The position numbers and the translations under genes were made by a program. From NCBI GenBank assembly GCA_963930775.1, contig OZ005695.1, positions 3,596,001 to 3,660,000 on the forward strand: a DNA stretch of 64,000 nucleotides, in the 5' to 3' direction. Position 1 is the first letter of the stretch, and the number at the start of each line of letters is the position of its first letter. The notes under the pieces were generated by a model, which did not search any database, had not been told where the DNA came from, and saw only the letters and a list, made by a program, of their open reading frames with translations. This DNA is from Cliona cf. orientalis. Taxonomy: Eukaryota; Porifera; Demospongiae; Clionaida; Clionaidae. This document shows positions 11,057 through 21,935 of this stretch, piece by piece.

Positions 11057-11210
11057 TACCCATCCTCTAACCGCAAGACACCCCAGGACACCCTATGGCA
11101 ATCCTGGACAAGTACCGTATATATAATTGTATGAAATACTGGGGGAGGGAGGGTGGGTAAGCATTAGCCCACATGACAGATGTGCAGAGAAAAAGACCAA
11201 TGCATAATAG

Positions 11211-12218
11211 TCATTGAACATAGAGTTCAATTTGCTCAAGGACTACATCTTCTACGAAACGTTTATTATTAGTGCACACCCTCATCTCAATGTCATCCTG
11301 AGTTGGTTGAGGCAGCTGCTTACAGAACCACGGTCCTCCTCTGTCACAGCACTCATTCTCCCCCTCACACCCCTCACCATCCCAGAGAGGGTCGTCAAAG
11401 TAGTAGCGAGCTTCAACTTCTCTCCTGCTGCCAGTTTCACAGTAGTAGTCGTCACCAACAAAGTCGGGGAGTACACCAACAAAGGGAGCGAAGGGATGAA
11501 GACAGGGACAGTTTGTGCCTGTTCTGATACGATAAGAATCATATAGTTCATCGTGAGCTGCAGCAAAGCTCCACACGTGTTGTCTTGGTGAACCATGTGT
11601 TAAGCTGATTCCATCAATGTAGGTTTCATTTATTTCGGGTGTAAATCTAGATGGACCGAAGCCATTTGTTTTGTAGTATTGGTATCCTACTACTTTGCCA
11701 CAGACCTCCCTATACTTCACTCCCTGAGTACTGAATATAGTTGAGTAGCATCCTGGAGCAAGGCTTGGCTTGCGACACAGTCTCCTTCCCTCAGTGACAT
11801 TGTAGACCAGTCCAGGAGGGCACTGGGAGTGGTTGTTTCTCATGTCCACATTAGCAATTCTCATCCAGCCTCTGGACTTATTCAATATATTGCTAGTTCC
11901 CATTTCACAGTAGACCTTCACAACTCCTGACACTCCCTGTATCCAATAGTAGCCAGAAGTGTAACCATTTGACCCTTGCTCATCAATTTTCTTGCAAGAA
12001 GCAATAGAGATTTCTGGACTTGATACACCAACATTTTCGCTCCTATTTAGGAAGTTTTGAATGGCTGTCCTGATGGCTGAGTCACTCAGACTGATGCTGT
12101 TAGTTCTCTGATACAAAGGCAGCAGTACAGTTGTACCATTTACCTGTGCTGGACAATTTCCATTTGCACATGAGAAGCAGAGTACAGTGGCTACAATGAC
12201 GACTTCTTTGATAATCAT
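11211..12218 (-). CDS. FRDL secreted protein, NGNCPAQ type (335 aa)
   Basis: The open frame starts at 12257, but the signal peptide begins at the Met at 12218 (IIKEVVIVATVLCFSCANG), so that start is preferred. The N-terminus differs from other types: NCPAQVNGTTVLLPLYQR, then a Ser/Asn-rich segment, ASCKKIDEQ and GYTSGYYWIQGVSG. The rest is standard: GWMRIANVDMRNN, CPPGLVYNVTEG, INETYIDG, HGSPRQHVWSF, a variable loop, CPCLHPFAPFVGVLPDF, YYFDDPLWDGEGC, WFCKQLPQPTQ and VVLEQIELYVQ. Sequons occur at NHS, NVT and NET. The near-identical copy at 56539-57546 was carried by the large duplication. Only a weak TATA-like word (near 12275) is seen upstream. Confidence 0.85.
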   Translation of the reverse strand: MIIKEVVIVATVLCFSCANGNCPAQVNGTTVLLPLYQRTNSISLSDSAIRTAIQNFLNRSENVGVSSPEISIASCKKIDEQGSNGYTSGYYWIQGVSGVVKVYCEMGTSNILNKSRGWMRIANVDMRNNHSQCPPGLVYNVTEGRRLCRKPSLAPGCYSTIFSTQGVKYREVCGKVVGYQYYKTNGFGPSRFTPEINETYIDGISLTHGSPRQHVWSFAAAHDELYDSYRIRTGTNCPCLHPFAPFVGVLPDFVGDDYYCETGSRREVEARYYFDDPLWDGEGCEGENECCDRGGPWFCKQLPQPTQDDIEMRVCTNNKRFVEDVVLEQIELYVQ

Positions 12219-12257
12219 CTTTTGAGATCTGCACCCCTTTTGAAATTCTCGAAACAA

Positions 12258-12776
12258 GCTATACCATACTATACTGTTATAGCATCTTTCCTGGCAGAAG
12301 AATGTGAATACCGAGCTTTGACTAGTCTTTGGGAGGGGGGGGGGGGGTGTAGGTATGTAATTGGAACTTTGGGGTTGGATAATGTCATCAGTGTGGTAGT
12401 CTGACAGTTGCCCATGAGTGGAAGCTGTAATATTATTATATCACCACAGATGTGTGGGAATCTCTCTAAATGTGGATTAAAATTTAGTTTTTGTGCAATG
12501 GAGACAATTAATATGTATGTCATCCTGCACACCTGTTTTGTGGCAGCTGACACCCTTCAGATGACTTTTCCTGACCTTATGGAGTTCATCTCCAGACCTA
12601 TACATTCCAATGCAAAGTTGGGAATGGACTAGGGATTAGGAAGGCTATAGGGTTTGGTATCCTAGATACATATTCACCTCAATAATAAAACTAGGTTATT
12701 TGTGTGAGCTGCAAAATATTTATTATTATGTACTGTCTGCCTGTGCATACACACACTGCACTATCGACCCTGGCAG
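12258..12776. other. Interval between FRDL gene and eIF3B fragment
   Basis: No gene is seen. It holds a G-run near 12331-12347 and matches 57590-58090. I looked for the preceding eIF3B exon (the WSP...VVLAGL region) and found none on either strand, so the eIF3B copy is truncated on this side. Confidence 0.5.
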
Positions 12777-14907
12777 GATGGATGGTCAGCTTGAGTTCTA
12801 TGACACCAGTGAGCTCACTCTCATCACGAATGCCGAGCACACACAGGCCACTGATCTCGAGTGGGACCCTTCCGGGCGATACATCGTCACCTCTGTCAGC
12901 TACTGGACTCAAAAGGTTATAACATAACATGTACCCTGATCTGTACATTGTTGCAAATCTCTTGGTTGGGAATTGTCATGGTCTAGTAGCTAGAGGTACT
13001 AAAATAATATGTTGAGGTTAATGTTTGAGTAATAACCTTATTCTGCCAGTGTTGGTATATACAAGAACAAATGTACTTGCTAGCTAGAGATTTCGTTTTA
13101 TTACCATCATAAGATGGTGATACATGTAGAAATTATCATGCTATGATTGTGAACAGTGCTAACAAGTTGAAAGCTGGTTAGTGCACAGTATGATCATACT
13201 TCAGAATCATAGGGATCGACTTTATTAGATGAATAAAGGCTTACCACAAGAATTAATACTGCCCAAGTGATATGCATTGGTAAAAATTAATGTGGTATTT
13301 CCTGTCTGTTCAAACAGAACCCATGAGACTGGCTTCCCATTGTATACATCAAATTGAATTAGCAGATGTTCACTACCAGTGGTAGGCAGTGGTTTACACA
13401 GTGGTAGCTAGTGGAAGGTTTTTGCCATTGAAGCCTCACTAATCACAAAAGTGAGATGCACTGCTGGAAACTGAGAGGCATTATCTATCATTACATAGGA
13501 TGTGAAATTCCTATATTTGTGCTGAGAGTTATGGTAATTGCTTTGTATCCGTGATTACGATAATTTGTCTGTCACCATTACCCCACTAGTTGCTGACATG
13601 CCTTGTATATTATTGTGCCCTATTCTCAGATGGACACTGGATTTGTCATGTGGTCCTTTCAAGGAAAACTGCTTTTCCGTAACCCAAACAAGTTGGATAA
13701 GTTTTGCCAGCTTCTGTGGAGGCCACGCCCACCATCTCTTCTCACAGCTGATGACATAGCAGTGCGTAGTATAATAATGATGTACTTTGTCAACTGCTAT
13801 ATATGAGAATTTCGATTAATAGTGATACTCATTTAATGCATAGGGTGTCAAGAAGGATTACAAGAAGTATGCACACATATTTGAGCAAAAAGATCGTTCC
13901 GTTAGGACCAAAGCTTCCAAGGTATGCCTGTTATGACTTTTTACTATGGTATCAATATTATCAGATGGTACATGTAGCACTGTATAGTAGATATAATAAT
14001 ATCTTTTGCTGTAGGACTTGACTGAGAAGAGGCGTAGGTTGATGAGCGACTTTAAAGACTATCGCAGGAAGAAAGAGGAGGAGATGAGGCAGAGAGGAAG
14101 GGCTGTGGAAGATGGTGAGGAGAAGCATTTCTAATCTTTAACAAAATGATAAGCAATTGAAAGCTTATAGTTCCCAGCTATAGAAGAGTGAGGGTGGGTG
14201 TAATTGATTTGGTAAACTATCACCAAGAATCGAATATATATTCTGTAATGCCAAAAAGGGCATGAAAAGGGATGCATTGGCAGTGCACCTTACCTTGGGC
14301 TCAAACTGGGAAATGGGGCCACTATTAATGTTGGTTGGAGTGTACAAAGCAATGCTAATAGTATAGTCGTTAGCTAAGCATCTTATGTTACTGTAAAGGG
14401 GTATAAATATTATTGGACCTTGTTGTGTGTGTAAACCAGTCTCACCACATCCCCATCAATTGGGCTACATAGATGGCCCTGGGTTCTCTTTTAAGTTCGT
14501 TTTAGACCTCAGTAGGAAATTGAAGCAAAACTGGGGGCGGACAATCCCCATAGTGGGCCCTTTTTAGTAGCTACTGTGTGGCCTACATGATATCTCTTCC
14601 GAGATGTACATGTAGTTCTATATGTGCCGAACTTCCTGAATGTGATCTCCCACCCCTTTTTCAGCAGTAGACAAGGTGGGGCTTGATTTATGGAAATAGT
14701 GTGGTACTAAAATGTCACATTATTTTATAGCATTTGCAATACCCACTCCCATGATTGTACGAATAGTATATTATTATAGTACTGTGCCGTGTATTATTTC
14801 TTGCCTTGTTAAAATTTGCATTTACAGTTGTAGGAGAAGTAGATGGTGAATATGAAGAGGAATCCATAGAGATATTTGTAGCAGAAGAGGAGACTTTAGT
14901 GGAGTGA
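12777..14907 (+). pseudogene. EIF3B: eIF3B (translation initiation factor 3 subunit B) last five exons, 5'-truncated copy 1
   Basis: Five exons match the C-terminal end of eIF3B. Exon 12777-12915 has MDGQLEFYDTSEL, AEHTQATDLEWDPSGRY and VTSVSYW. Exon 13630-13761 has MWSFQGKLL and FCQLLWRPRPPSLL. Exon 13844-13921 has VKKDYKKYAHIFEQKDR. Exon 14015-14114 has KRRRLMSDFKDYRRK. Exon 14828-14907 is acidic (EYEEESIEIF) and ends in TGA. Each intron begins GT and ends AG with compatible phase. eIF3B is the scaffold of the eIF3 complex, with a beta-propeller and a C-terminal helix; here most of the propeller is absent. It is an incomplete gene copy embedded in an FRDL duplication unit. It could still be the 3' end of the real gene only if upstream exons were displaced. 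Confidence 0.8.
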
Positions 14908-15305
14908 AGTTATCTAGAGATAATAAATAACAGCAGTATTAGTATTAAACTGTTAACTAATTTTTCGAGGCAAAAGCGTAGTATAATATATAAAAGCTAA
15001 TGCAGGGACTCCAAGTGTATGTGACACATTTTGAATGGTACTATTATAAAATATCTGCTCATGTGCGAAATCACAGTGCAATGACTACACACACTGAATA
15101 TCCAGCATCAAGCAAAATGTTATTATACACCATGGATAAATAATTTTACACTGCATATTTTCTGTTCACTCCCAACTATTATTCTTTTTAGTACGGTTCA
15201 ATAATTCTGCCCAGTTTAAGTTAGATGCCATCTTATTACAGTTCTTATGCACTGAATGTGTGTTGATTTTAGTTGAAGAAAGTTCGTGTTGTGGCTATGT
15301 AAAAT
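14908..15305. other. eIF3B 3' flank, duplicated three times
   Basis: There is no gene. The block lies tail-to-tail between the eIF3B last exon and the FRDL stop codon. It recurs at 28418-29152 (with a MITE inserted) and at 60209-60606. Confidence 0.6.
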
Positions 15306-16313
15306 TCATTGAATGTAGAGTTTAATTTGCTCCAGTACAACGTCTTCATCCGAATTATTACTGTTAGTGCACACCCTCATCTCAATGTCATCCTGAGTTG
15401 GTTGAGGCAGCTGCTTACAGAACCATGGTCCTCCTCTGTCACAGCACTCATTCTCCCCCTCACACCCCTCACCATCCCAGAGAGGATCGTCAAAGTAGTA
15501 ACGTCTCTCAGCTTCATTTCTGCTGCCTGTTTCGCAGTAGTAGTCCTCACCAACAAAGCCGGGGATGACTCCATCAAAGGAGACAGATAGATTGAAACAT
15601 GGACAGGCGGTATACTCCTTGTGATGTCCGTAGGTAAGTGCTTCATCGTGAGCAGCTGCAAGGGTCCAAACGTGCTGTTGCGGTGAGCCATGTGTGATGC
15701 TGACTCCATCAACATAGGTATCTGTTATTAGTGGTTGAGTTCGTGATGGGCCGAATGCATTCGTTTGATAATATTGGTATCCTATTATTTTACCGCAAAC
15801 ATATTGGTATTCCACTCCCTGAGTGCTGAGTATAGTTGAAGAGCATCCTGGAGCAAGGCTCGATTTGCGACACAGTCTCTTTCCCTCAGTGACACTATAG
15901 ACCAGTCCAGGAGGGCACTGAGATTCATTAGTATTCCTTATGTCCACATTAGCAATTCTCATCCAGCCTCCAGACTGGCCGAATGTATTATTAGGCCCCA
16001 TCTCACAGTAGACTTCCACAGCTCCTGATGCTCCCTGTATCCAGTAGTAGCCAGACGCATAGCTTGGCCTTAGCTCTGCAATTGTCTTGCAAGAGATGGC
16101 TGGATTTTCTGGTATTGACCCAATGTCGTTTCTCCTACCCAAGTAGTCATTGATGGCATTGTCAATAGCTGTATCACTCAGACCACCACTGCTAAATCTC
16201 TGGTATTCTAGTACTATAGTCCTGTCATTTTCCTTTGCACGTATCGGACAAAATCCATTTGCACATGAGGAGTAAATTGCTAGAATAATGGTAAACATCG
16301 TTTTGACAGCCAT
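15306..16313 (-). CDS. FRDL secreted protein, FCPIRAKEND type (335 aa)
   Basis: Intact frame. The signal peptide is AVKTMFTIILAIYSSCANG, followed by FCPIRAKENDRTIVLEYQR and the SSGGLSDTAIDNAINDYLGR segment characteristic of this subtype. Core motifs follow: SCKTIAELRPSYASGYYWIQ, VYCEMGPNN, GGWMRIANVDIRNTNES, HGSPQQHVW, a loop ending EYTACPC, DDPLWDGEGC and WFCKQLPQPTQ, ending in IKLYIQ. The usual NHS sequon is replaced by TNES, which is still a sequon. Closest copies are 29153-30160 (complete) and 60606-60800 (only the C-terminus). It is intronless and the start is set by the signal peptide. Confidence 0.85.
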   Translation of the reverse strand: MAVKTMFTIILAIYSSCANGFCPIRAKENDRTIVLEYQRFSSGGLSDTAIDNAINDYLGRRNDIGSIPENPAISCKTIAELRPSYASGYYWIQGASGAVEVYCEMGPNNTFGQSGGWMRIANVDIRNTNESQCPPGLVYSVTEGKRLCRKSSLAPGCSSTILSTQGVEYQYVCGKIIGYQYYQTNAFGPSRTQPLITDTYVDGVSITHGSPQQHVWTLAAAHDEALTYGHHKEYTACPCFNLSVSFDGVIPGFVGEDYYCETGSRNEAERRYYFDDPLWDGEGCEGENECCDRGGPWFCKQLPQPTQDDIEMRVCTNSNNSDEDVVLEQIKLYIQ

Positions 16314-16392
16314 ATCTTGGAAAGTAGATCCTTTTTTTTCATTCGTGTACCTTTCAGATTCAAGTCATATATATAACTATATACATGCTACA

Positions 16393-16398
16393 TTTATA
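16393..16398 (-). promoter_or_regulatory. TATA box of FRDL gene 15306-16313
   Basis: On the minus strand the sequence is CACAGTATAAATGTAGC, 80 bases upstream of the ATG. The same CACAGTATAAAT word precedes the genes starting at 19292 and 34015, defining a second promoter type in the array. Confidence 0.6.
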
Positions 16399-16399
16399 C

Positions 16400-16990
16400 T
16401 GTGACAAACATGATGGCCCAATAAGGTAATTACATGATCATGAATTAATAATCTTGATTCTGATAGGCAGGTGCATGGAGCATAAATCTGCATAATAATA
16501 TTATAGCTAATTAGTAATTAGTGTGTTGTATAAACCAGATTATTGCCGGTAAGGAAAAGTCACACCACACCCTGGCACTATAAACAATTAGTGTACATTA
16601 ATTTCGTACATTAGTGGCTACTTCCTCCTGTGCACCTGTCCTGTTTATGGAGTGATATTTAATTGTGATCAGATGCCCATCAAGATTAATATTAATTTTT
16701 CTGCCAAGATGAAGTGTAAAGTTTACAGAGTGTGGTAGGCCATAAAAATGGTGCACCAGGCCTTTAGAGATTAGGGTGTGCACTATTTAGACTAGTAGGC
16801 TATAATCAATGTTTCATCGTAAGTATGTATTCATTAGTGGCTAACCTCTTACTGCACACCTGTCCTGTTTATGGAACGATATTATTTTAGTTATGATCGC
16901 ATGCCTTTCAGGTCGATATTAATTTTCCCGCTGAGATATGCGAAGTATATTTTCATAATAATATTACATATGACTAAACTTTAGGCTACT
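16400..16990. repeat. Upstream flank with imperfect tandem duplication
   Basis: Segments 16606-16720 and 16830-16945 are diverged tandem copies (ATTAGTGGCTA...CACCTGTCCTGTTTATGGA). Related sequence occurs at 34165-34345 upstream of another FRDL copy of the same subtype. No gene is seen. Confidence 0.5.
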
Positions 16991-16994
16991 AGCT

Positions 16995-17260
16995 CATCTT
17001 AACGTCGTCACCCTGAGTTGGTTGAGGCAGCTGCTTACAGAACTACGGTCCTCCTCTGTCACAGCACTCATTCTGAGTCCCCCTCACACCCCTCACCATC
17101 CCAGAGAGGGTCATCAAAGTAGTAGCTAGTGACTCTCAGATCTTGTCCTGCTGCCACTTTCACAGTAGTAGGTAGCCATTACCAACAAAGCCTGGGATGA
17201 CACCCCAAGAATCGAAGTTGAATAAAGACATGCTGGTATGCTCTCCTGATGATACAGGGG
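16995..17260 (-). pseudogene. FRDL C-terminal relic
   Basis: The sequence is recognisable from DDIE...WFCKQL back through ECCDRGG (with a small insertion), FDDPLWD and the DYYCE region to the loop. Several small indels break the frame. It joins non-FRDL sequence near 17265. It matches 60800-60930, where the same relic is fused directly to a different FRDL C-terminus. Confidence 0.65.
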
Positions 17261-17489
17261 TGTTGATTTGGCGCTATGGGACCGCAATTGGTGCCAGAAC
17301 AACCTAGCTACAGTGGCATCACGCAAGCTAGGATGAAATTTCCGGTGCCAAACCTTGTTTCCAGGCTAATGAATAAATGATTCTTAAAATTGTAGGTATC
17401 TATAGCTCTCTTCTTTTAGCTATAGCATGAATTTGCTAAAAGCAGTACGTATGTTCATTGGCCTAAATTTTATATACATTAGCTAGAGC

Positions 17490-17890
17490 ATTCAAAGTTT
17501 AATTTTTGGGGTTTCATAGCTACTATAGCATGTGCTTGCCCTCTCATGTCACCACCCAAACATATTGGGCAGAGCTCGAGGTGGCTATTACTTTCTTAAG
17601 CTGAATGGAAATCAAATGCAAGCATCACCAAAAGAGAATGGCACAATGTTTTGACCCAAAAAAAGTATGTCCCAACCTCTAGACAATCCTCCCCAAATTT
17701 TGAAAATGTATCGTGGGATACAGCAAATACATAATATTAATAGAATATGCTGTACAATACGTTCTATTTCATTTGTTCATCATCAAATGAAATTGATAAA
17801 AATTTATGTCAATGTGAGCTTCTGTGTGCGGTGCCAAGCTATATTGTGGCACCAAAATGTTGTCTTCAACCTAAGAAATTTTCAACACCC
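17490..17890. repeat. Dispersed block inserted in FRDL relics, copy 1
   Basis: Marked by ACTTTCTTAAGCTGAATGGAAATC and CCTCCCCAAATTTTGAAAATG, this block recurs at 49475-49920 and 61110-61510. Each copy is directly followed by the same FRDL mid-region relic, so block and relic were duplicated together. Confidence 0.6.
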
Positions 17891-18110
17891 TGGATGAAGT
17901 TGTGACTGCTTCAGCAAAAGCTGCAGCGAACATCCACATAATAATATATTGGTGTGGTGAACCAATGTGTGATGCTAACTCCATCAACATATGATTTAAA
18001 CTTGGAAAGACCAAATCCATTTTTTTGAAGTAGCTATTGGTATCGTGTCCGAGTCTGCCACACCCTTAGCATTAAAGAGAGGGTCATCTAAAAACTATAT
18101 AAGTAGCTGC
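17885..18110 (-). pseudogene. FRDL mid-region relic
   Basis: The sequence matches the HGSPRQHVW to VCGK region in degenerate form, with an AGCT insertion at 18032-18035 compared with the copy near 61640. Copies are at 21715-21935, 49920-50140 and 61510-61690, each just 3' of an FRDL gene of the same subtype. Confidence 0.55.
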
Positions 18111-18296
18111 CAGCATCTCTTAGCAGTACGCGTTTAATTTATTAAATATACACATTAATTTTCTTCCACCATCATGCTGTAATCACAATAATCAATCACG
18201 GCTACTGTGATAATATTATTATTGTCTTATTCAGATTAGCTATTTAATGGCTAGTAGCTAGCACTGTAACACAGTAATATTACATGTCATTATTTT

Positions 18297-19292
18297 CTAC
18301 TGAATATATAGTTCAATTTGCTCCAGCACAGCATCTTCATCTGACCTTGGACTGTTAGTGCACACCCTCATCTCAATATCATCCTGAGTTGGTTGAGGCA
18401 GCTGCTTACAAAACCACGGTCCTCCTCTGTCACAGCACTCATTCTCCCCCTCACACCCCTCACCATCCCAGAGAGGGTCGTCAAAGTAGTAGCGTCGCTC
18501 AGGTCTTGTCCTACTGCCAGTTTCACAGTAGTAGTCCTCACCAACAAAACTGGGGATGACTCCAGTGAAAGTAAGAGTTGGATGGAGGCATGGACAAGTT
18601 ACACCAGCGAAAAGCTGAGTCTCATCAGTTGCATCAGCAAACGTCCACACGTGTTGCCGTGGTGATCCATGTGTAAGACTGACACCGTCAACATATGTTT
18701 CATTTATTCCAGGTGTAGATCGAGCGGGGCCAAATCCAAATGGCATATGATACTGGTATCCTATCACCTTCCCACAGACTTTCTCATATTTCACTCCCTG
18801 TGTGCTGAATGTAGTTGAAGAGCATCCTGGAACAAGGCTTGGCTTGCGACACAGTCTCCTTCCCTCAATAACATTGTACACCAGTCCAGGAGGGCACTCG
18901 GAGTGGTTGTTCCTCGTGTCCACATTAGCAATTCTCGTCCATCCTCCAGACTGACCAAATGTATTATTAGGCCCCATCTCACAGTAGACCTTCACAGCTC
19001 CTGATGCTCTCTGTATCCAGTAGTAGCCAGATCCATAGCTTGGCCTTAGCTCTGCAAGTGTCTTGCAAGAGATGGCTGGATTTTCTGGTGGTATTGACCC
19101 AATGTCGTTTCTCCTATCCAAGTAGTCTTTGATAATGTTGTCAATAGCTGTGTCACTCAGACCACCACTGCTAAATCTCTGGTATTCTAGCACTACAGTT
19201 CTGTCATTTTCCTTTACATGTACCGGACAAAATCCATTTGCACATGAGGAGTAGATTGCTAGATTAATGATAAACATCGTTTTGGCAGCCAT
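18297..19292 (-). CDS. FRDL secreted protein, FCPVHVKEND type (331 aa)
   Basis: The open frame extends to 19541, but the added 83 residues run into a dispersed repeat and lack a signal. The Met at 19292 starts a signal peptide (AAKTMFIINLAIYSSCANG) like those of its relatives, so it is chosen. Motifs follow: ENDRTVVLEYQR, GGLSDTAIDN, SCKTLAELRPSYGSGYYWIQ, VYCEMGPNN, GWTRIANVDTRNNHS, CPPGLVYNVIEGRRLC, INETYVDGVS and HGSPRQHVWTFADATDE. A short loop precedes CPCLHPTLTFTGVIPSF, then DYYCETGSRTRPERRYYF and the standard C-terminus. NVI replaces NVT, so one sequon is lost. The N-terminal half is of the 15306 type and the C-terminal half of the 22088 type, a mosaic. Confidence 0.85.
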   Translation of the reverse strand: MAAKTMFIINLAIYSSCANGFCPVHVKENDRTVVLEYQRFSSGGLSDTAIDNIIKDYLDRRNDIGSIPPENPAISCKTLAELRPSYGSGYYWIQRASGAVKVYCEMGPNNTFGQSGGWTRIANVDTRNNHSECPPGLVYNVIEGRRLCRKPSLVPGCSSTTFSTQGVKYEKVCGKVIGYQYHMPFGFGPARSTPGINETYVDGVSLTHGSPRQHVWTFADATDETQLFAGVTCPCLHPTLTFTGVIPSFVGEDYYCETGSRTRPERRYYFDDPLWDGEGCEGENECCDRGGPWFCKQLPQPTQDDIEMRVCTNSPRSDEDAVLEQIELYIQ

Positions 19293-19362
19293 GTCTTTGA
19301 AAGTAGATCCTTTTTTCATTTGTGTACCTTTCAGATTCAAGTTATTATAACTACATGCGATA

Positions 19363-19368
19363 TTTATA
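19363..19368 (-). promoter_or_regulatory. TATA box of FRDL gene 18297-19292
   Basis: CACAGTATAAATATCGC on the minus strand, 71 bases upstream of the chosen ATG. This also argues against the longer upstream start at 19541. Confidence 0.6.
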
Positions 19369-19404
19369 CTGTGGCAAACTTGATGGTTCAATATTACAAA
19401 AAAT

Positions 19405-19660
19405 ATTTTCAGAGCGACAATTTTCTTATAATTTATTGTCTGTGTCATTACATGAGGGCATGTATACACGTCTTGGATGCGCCCGGTTGCTATGAACACG
19501 CGGCGCGGTGTGGGCAGAGAGAAAGTCTGCACTATATACAAGGTTCAGGATTGGTCAGAATTGTAGGGCCGTGTGCACAAAGAAGAGCGGCCTTAATGCC
19601 TCGGGCCATAGCAACAGCTAGAAACGCATTATCAAACGATGTCAGTAGTCCGGTAGTTAT
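19405..19660. repeat. CpG-rich dispersed segment, copy 2 (internal deletion)
   Basis: This matches 2230-2600 but lacks about 125 bases between GAAACGC and GTCAGTAGTCCGG. It keeps the ATTGGTCAG inverted CCAAT motif. It lies directly upstream of an FRDL promoter and next to a long palindrome. Confidence 0.45.
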
Positions 19661-19666
19661 GTATAT

Positions 19667-19800
19667 GTACATGCAGTGGGCTTCCTAATCATAGAGTCGG
19701 TAGTCATAGATCGAGTTGGTAGACTCTATGACTACCTAATCATAGAGTCGATAGACTCGATGACTACCGAGTCTATGATTAGGAAGCCCACTGCATGTAC
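19667..19800. repeat. 134-base palindrome
   Basis: The outer arms, starting GTACATGCAGTGGGCTTCCT, are about 41 bases with one mismatch. The centre is built from several ATAGAGTCG/CGACTCTAT words that also pair. It would form a strong cruciform or hairpin and contains no gene. Confidence 0.65.
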
Positions 19801-20219
19801 AGATACTCCATAATTATTATATGTAATACATTACAAATATCCTAATATCTCAAACCAGGTAATTTCTAAGTGTCAAAATCAGAATCTACAGCAAATTATC
19901 TATCTTATAAGACCAATATCACTCATCAACTCAATTGTATGTGCCAGAACCAGATGTTCAAAAAAAATAGCCATTAAATTTTGTCAATCTTTCTTTCTTT
20001 CTGTTTTCCAGGGCTAACTCAAGACAACCATGATCGCTCACCTTAGTTCGAGTAAAGATCCACTCCATTATATGCTTGCTTTTTGAGTAGCTACATGTGC
20101 ACACACATATTACATATGGGGCACATGCAGGAATGGAAAATCAATACCATATACCCATGGATCGATACCAAAATATATAGCAATACTTTACATAAGTGTA
20201 TGATAATAATTATGTATCA

Positions 20220-20809
20220 AGAAAAGCAAGTGTCGAGTGATTTGAGCTGGTCTGATCATGTAAGCTCAATCTGTTCTAAGGCCAGAAAATTATTGGGTAT
20301 GCTGTATAGGAGATTCTACACACACTCGAACTCCGATGCACTTTTTCATCTCTATCAGTCACTTGTACGTCCCCACTTGGAGTATGCGAGTTTGGTATGG
20401 AGCCCATACAGAATTGGAGATCAAGGCACTCGAGGACGTTCAAAAATTTGCTCTCCGTATCTGCAGAAAGTCCTGGGATCAAAGCTATCAATCACTTTTA
20501 GAATTGTTTCAGATTCCCACACTTGAGGACCGACGAATTTACCTGGACTTGTGCACTATGTTCAAGATTGTACATAACCTGTGTTACTTTCCATCCGATG
20601 TACTGTGCGAGCATCATGTAACCAGAACCACCAGAGCCACACTTGGCAGGCCATCACACCTCCACTTTCACTATCCAAGCTTCCACACCACCCAATTTCA
20701 AAAATCTTTTGTCATGCGGTCAATAAAAGCCTGGAACTCACTGCCCCTAGACTTATTGTCTTGTCCTTCAGTATCCTCTTTTAAGTTTCATGTATGGAAT
20801 TGTATATAA
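20220..20809 (+). pseudogene. 3' fragment of a CR1/L2-like LINE reverse transcriptase ORF
   Basis: The encoded text is typical of the region after the RT domain: WSDHVSSICSKARKLLGML, LYQSLVRPHLEYASLVW, then in the next frame KALEDVQKFALRIC, FKIVHNLCYFP and the terminal KAWNSLP. A one-base frameshift lies near 20400-20420 between the two halves. The piece is 5'-truncated, as is usual for LINE insertions, and ends in an AT-rich tail. It is a different family from the LINE at 35-40 kb. Confidence 0.75.
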
Positions 20810-20989
20810 ATTAATATTATAATAATTATACAATTGTATTTTGTAATTACTTAGGGCATAGCTACATATTATATTAGCATTATTTTGCTATCTGTGTGTC
20901 CATTGCTTATGCAAGAATTATTATAGACAAAAAAAAAAGCATAGGGATGTATAGTGGATGTGATACGTTATCCCTACAAATCTTGTTTA

Positions 20990-21935
20990 AGTGCACACCC
21001 TCATCTCAATATCACTCCGAGTTGGTTGAGGCAGCTGCTTACCATAGGTGTAGATAACTTTTTCGTAGTGGGGGGGCTTGTGTTGCCACGCCCAATTTTG
21101 TGACCACTCCTATTTATTATTAGATTATCTAATATCACCCTAGCAGTGATGTTATAAATAAATTAGTGGCTCGTCCCTTTTTTTGCGAAAATTAAAGTAT
21201 TATACCAAGGGCTTATCTAGCCGTGGCTCGAGAAGCCCTTGTTTGTACATAGTTTATCTGGGGGGGGGGGGGCTTCAGCCCCCCCCCCCCCCCCCCCCCC
21301 ATTATCTACACCCTTGCTTACAGAACCACGGTCCTCTGTCACAGCACTCATTCTCTCCCCCCCCCCCCCCAACAACATCTAGGTGTCTGAGCAACTCGTA
21401 AATACAGCATATCCGTCGATATCGTCGAAAACTGGCTTCATTATGCTTTGAATTGTTAGGCAAGGTCCATGAGCGTCACAAATACTGCATTTTGTTGGCC
21501 ATGCCTATCAATACTACCCACCATGTGCTTTCAGCTCATGCGCGTATATACCCTGGAACCCCCTCACCATCCCAGAGAGGATCATCAAAGTAGCTAGCGT
21601 CTATCAACTCTTGTCCTGCTACTAGTTTCTCAGTGGTAGTCATTACCAACAAAGTCAGGGATGACACCCCGAGAAATTGAATGAAGACATGCTGGTATGC
21701 TCTCCTGATGATTCATGAAGTTGTGACTGCTTCATCGAAAGCTGCAGCAAACATGCACATAATATGTTGGCGTGGTGAACTAATGTGTGATGCTAACTCC
21801 ATCAATGTATGATTTAAACTTGGAAAGACCAAATCCATTTGGTTTGAAGTATTGCAATTGGTATCATGTCTCTGCCACACCCTTTAGCACTAAAGAGAGG
21901 GTCATCTAAAAAGTATATTATGTAGCTGCCAGCAT
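20990..21935 (-). pseudogene. FRDL relic interrupted by two insertions
   Basis: Pieces of FRDL C-terminal and middle coding appear in order (20991-21042, 21317-21357, 21558-21935) and are broken by inserts at 21043-21316 and about 21358-21557. Many indels are present, including a TTGCAA insertion at 21852-21857. It is not functional. Confidence 0.65.
21043..21316. mobile_element. MITE with GGTGTAGATAA ends in an FRDL relic
   Basis: The left end CATAGGTGTAGATAAC and the reversed right end AAGGGTGTAGATAATG are inverted. The interrupted FRDL word TGCTTAC appears on both sides, indicating a target duplication of about 5-7 bases. The interior has long G and C runs. hAT-like mobilisation is possible, but no transposase is present. 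Confidence 0.6.

Noticed and set aside
19293..19541. N-terminal extension of the FRDL frame from 19541
   Set aside because: The extension crosses the TATA box and a dispersed repeat and has no signal peptide at its start; the Met at 19292 fits the family.
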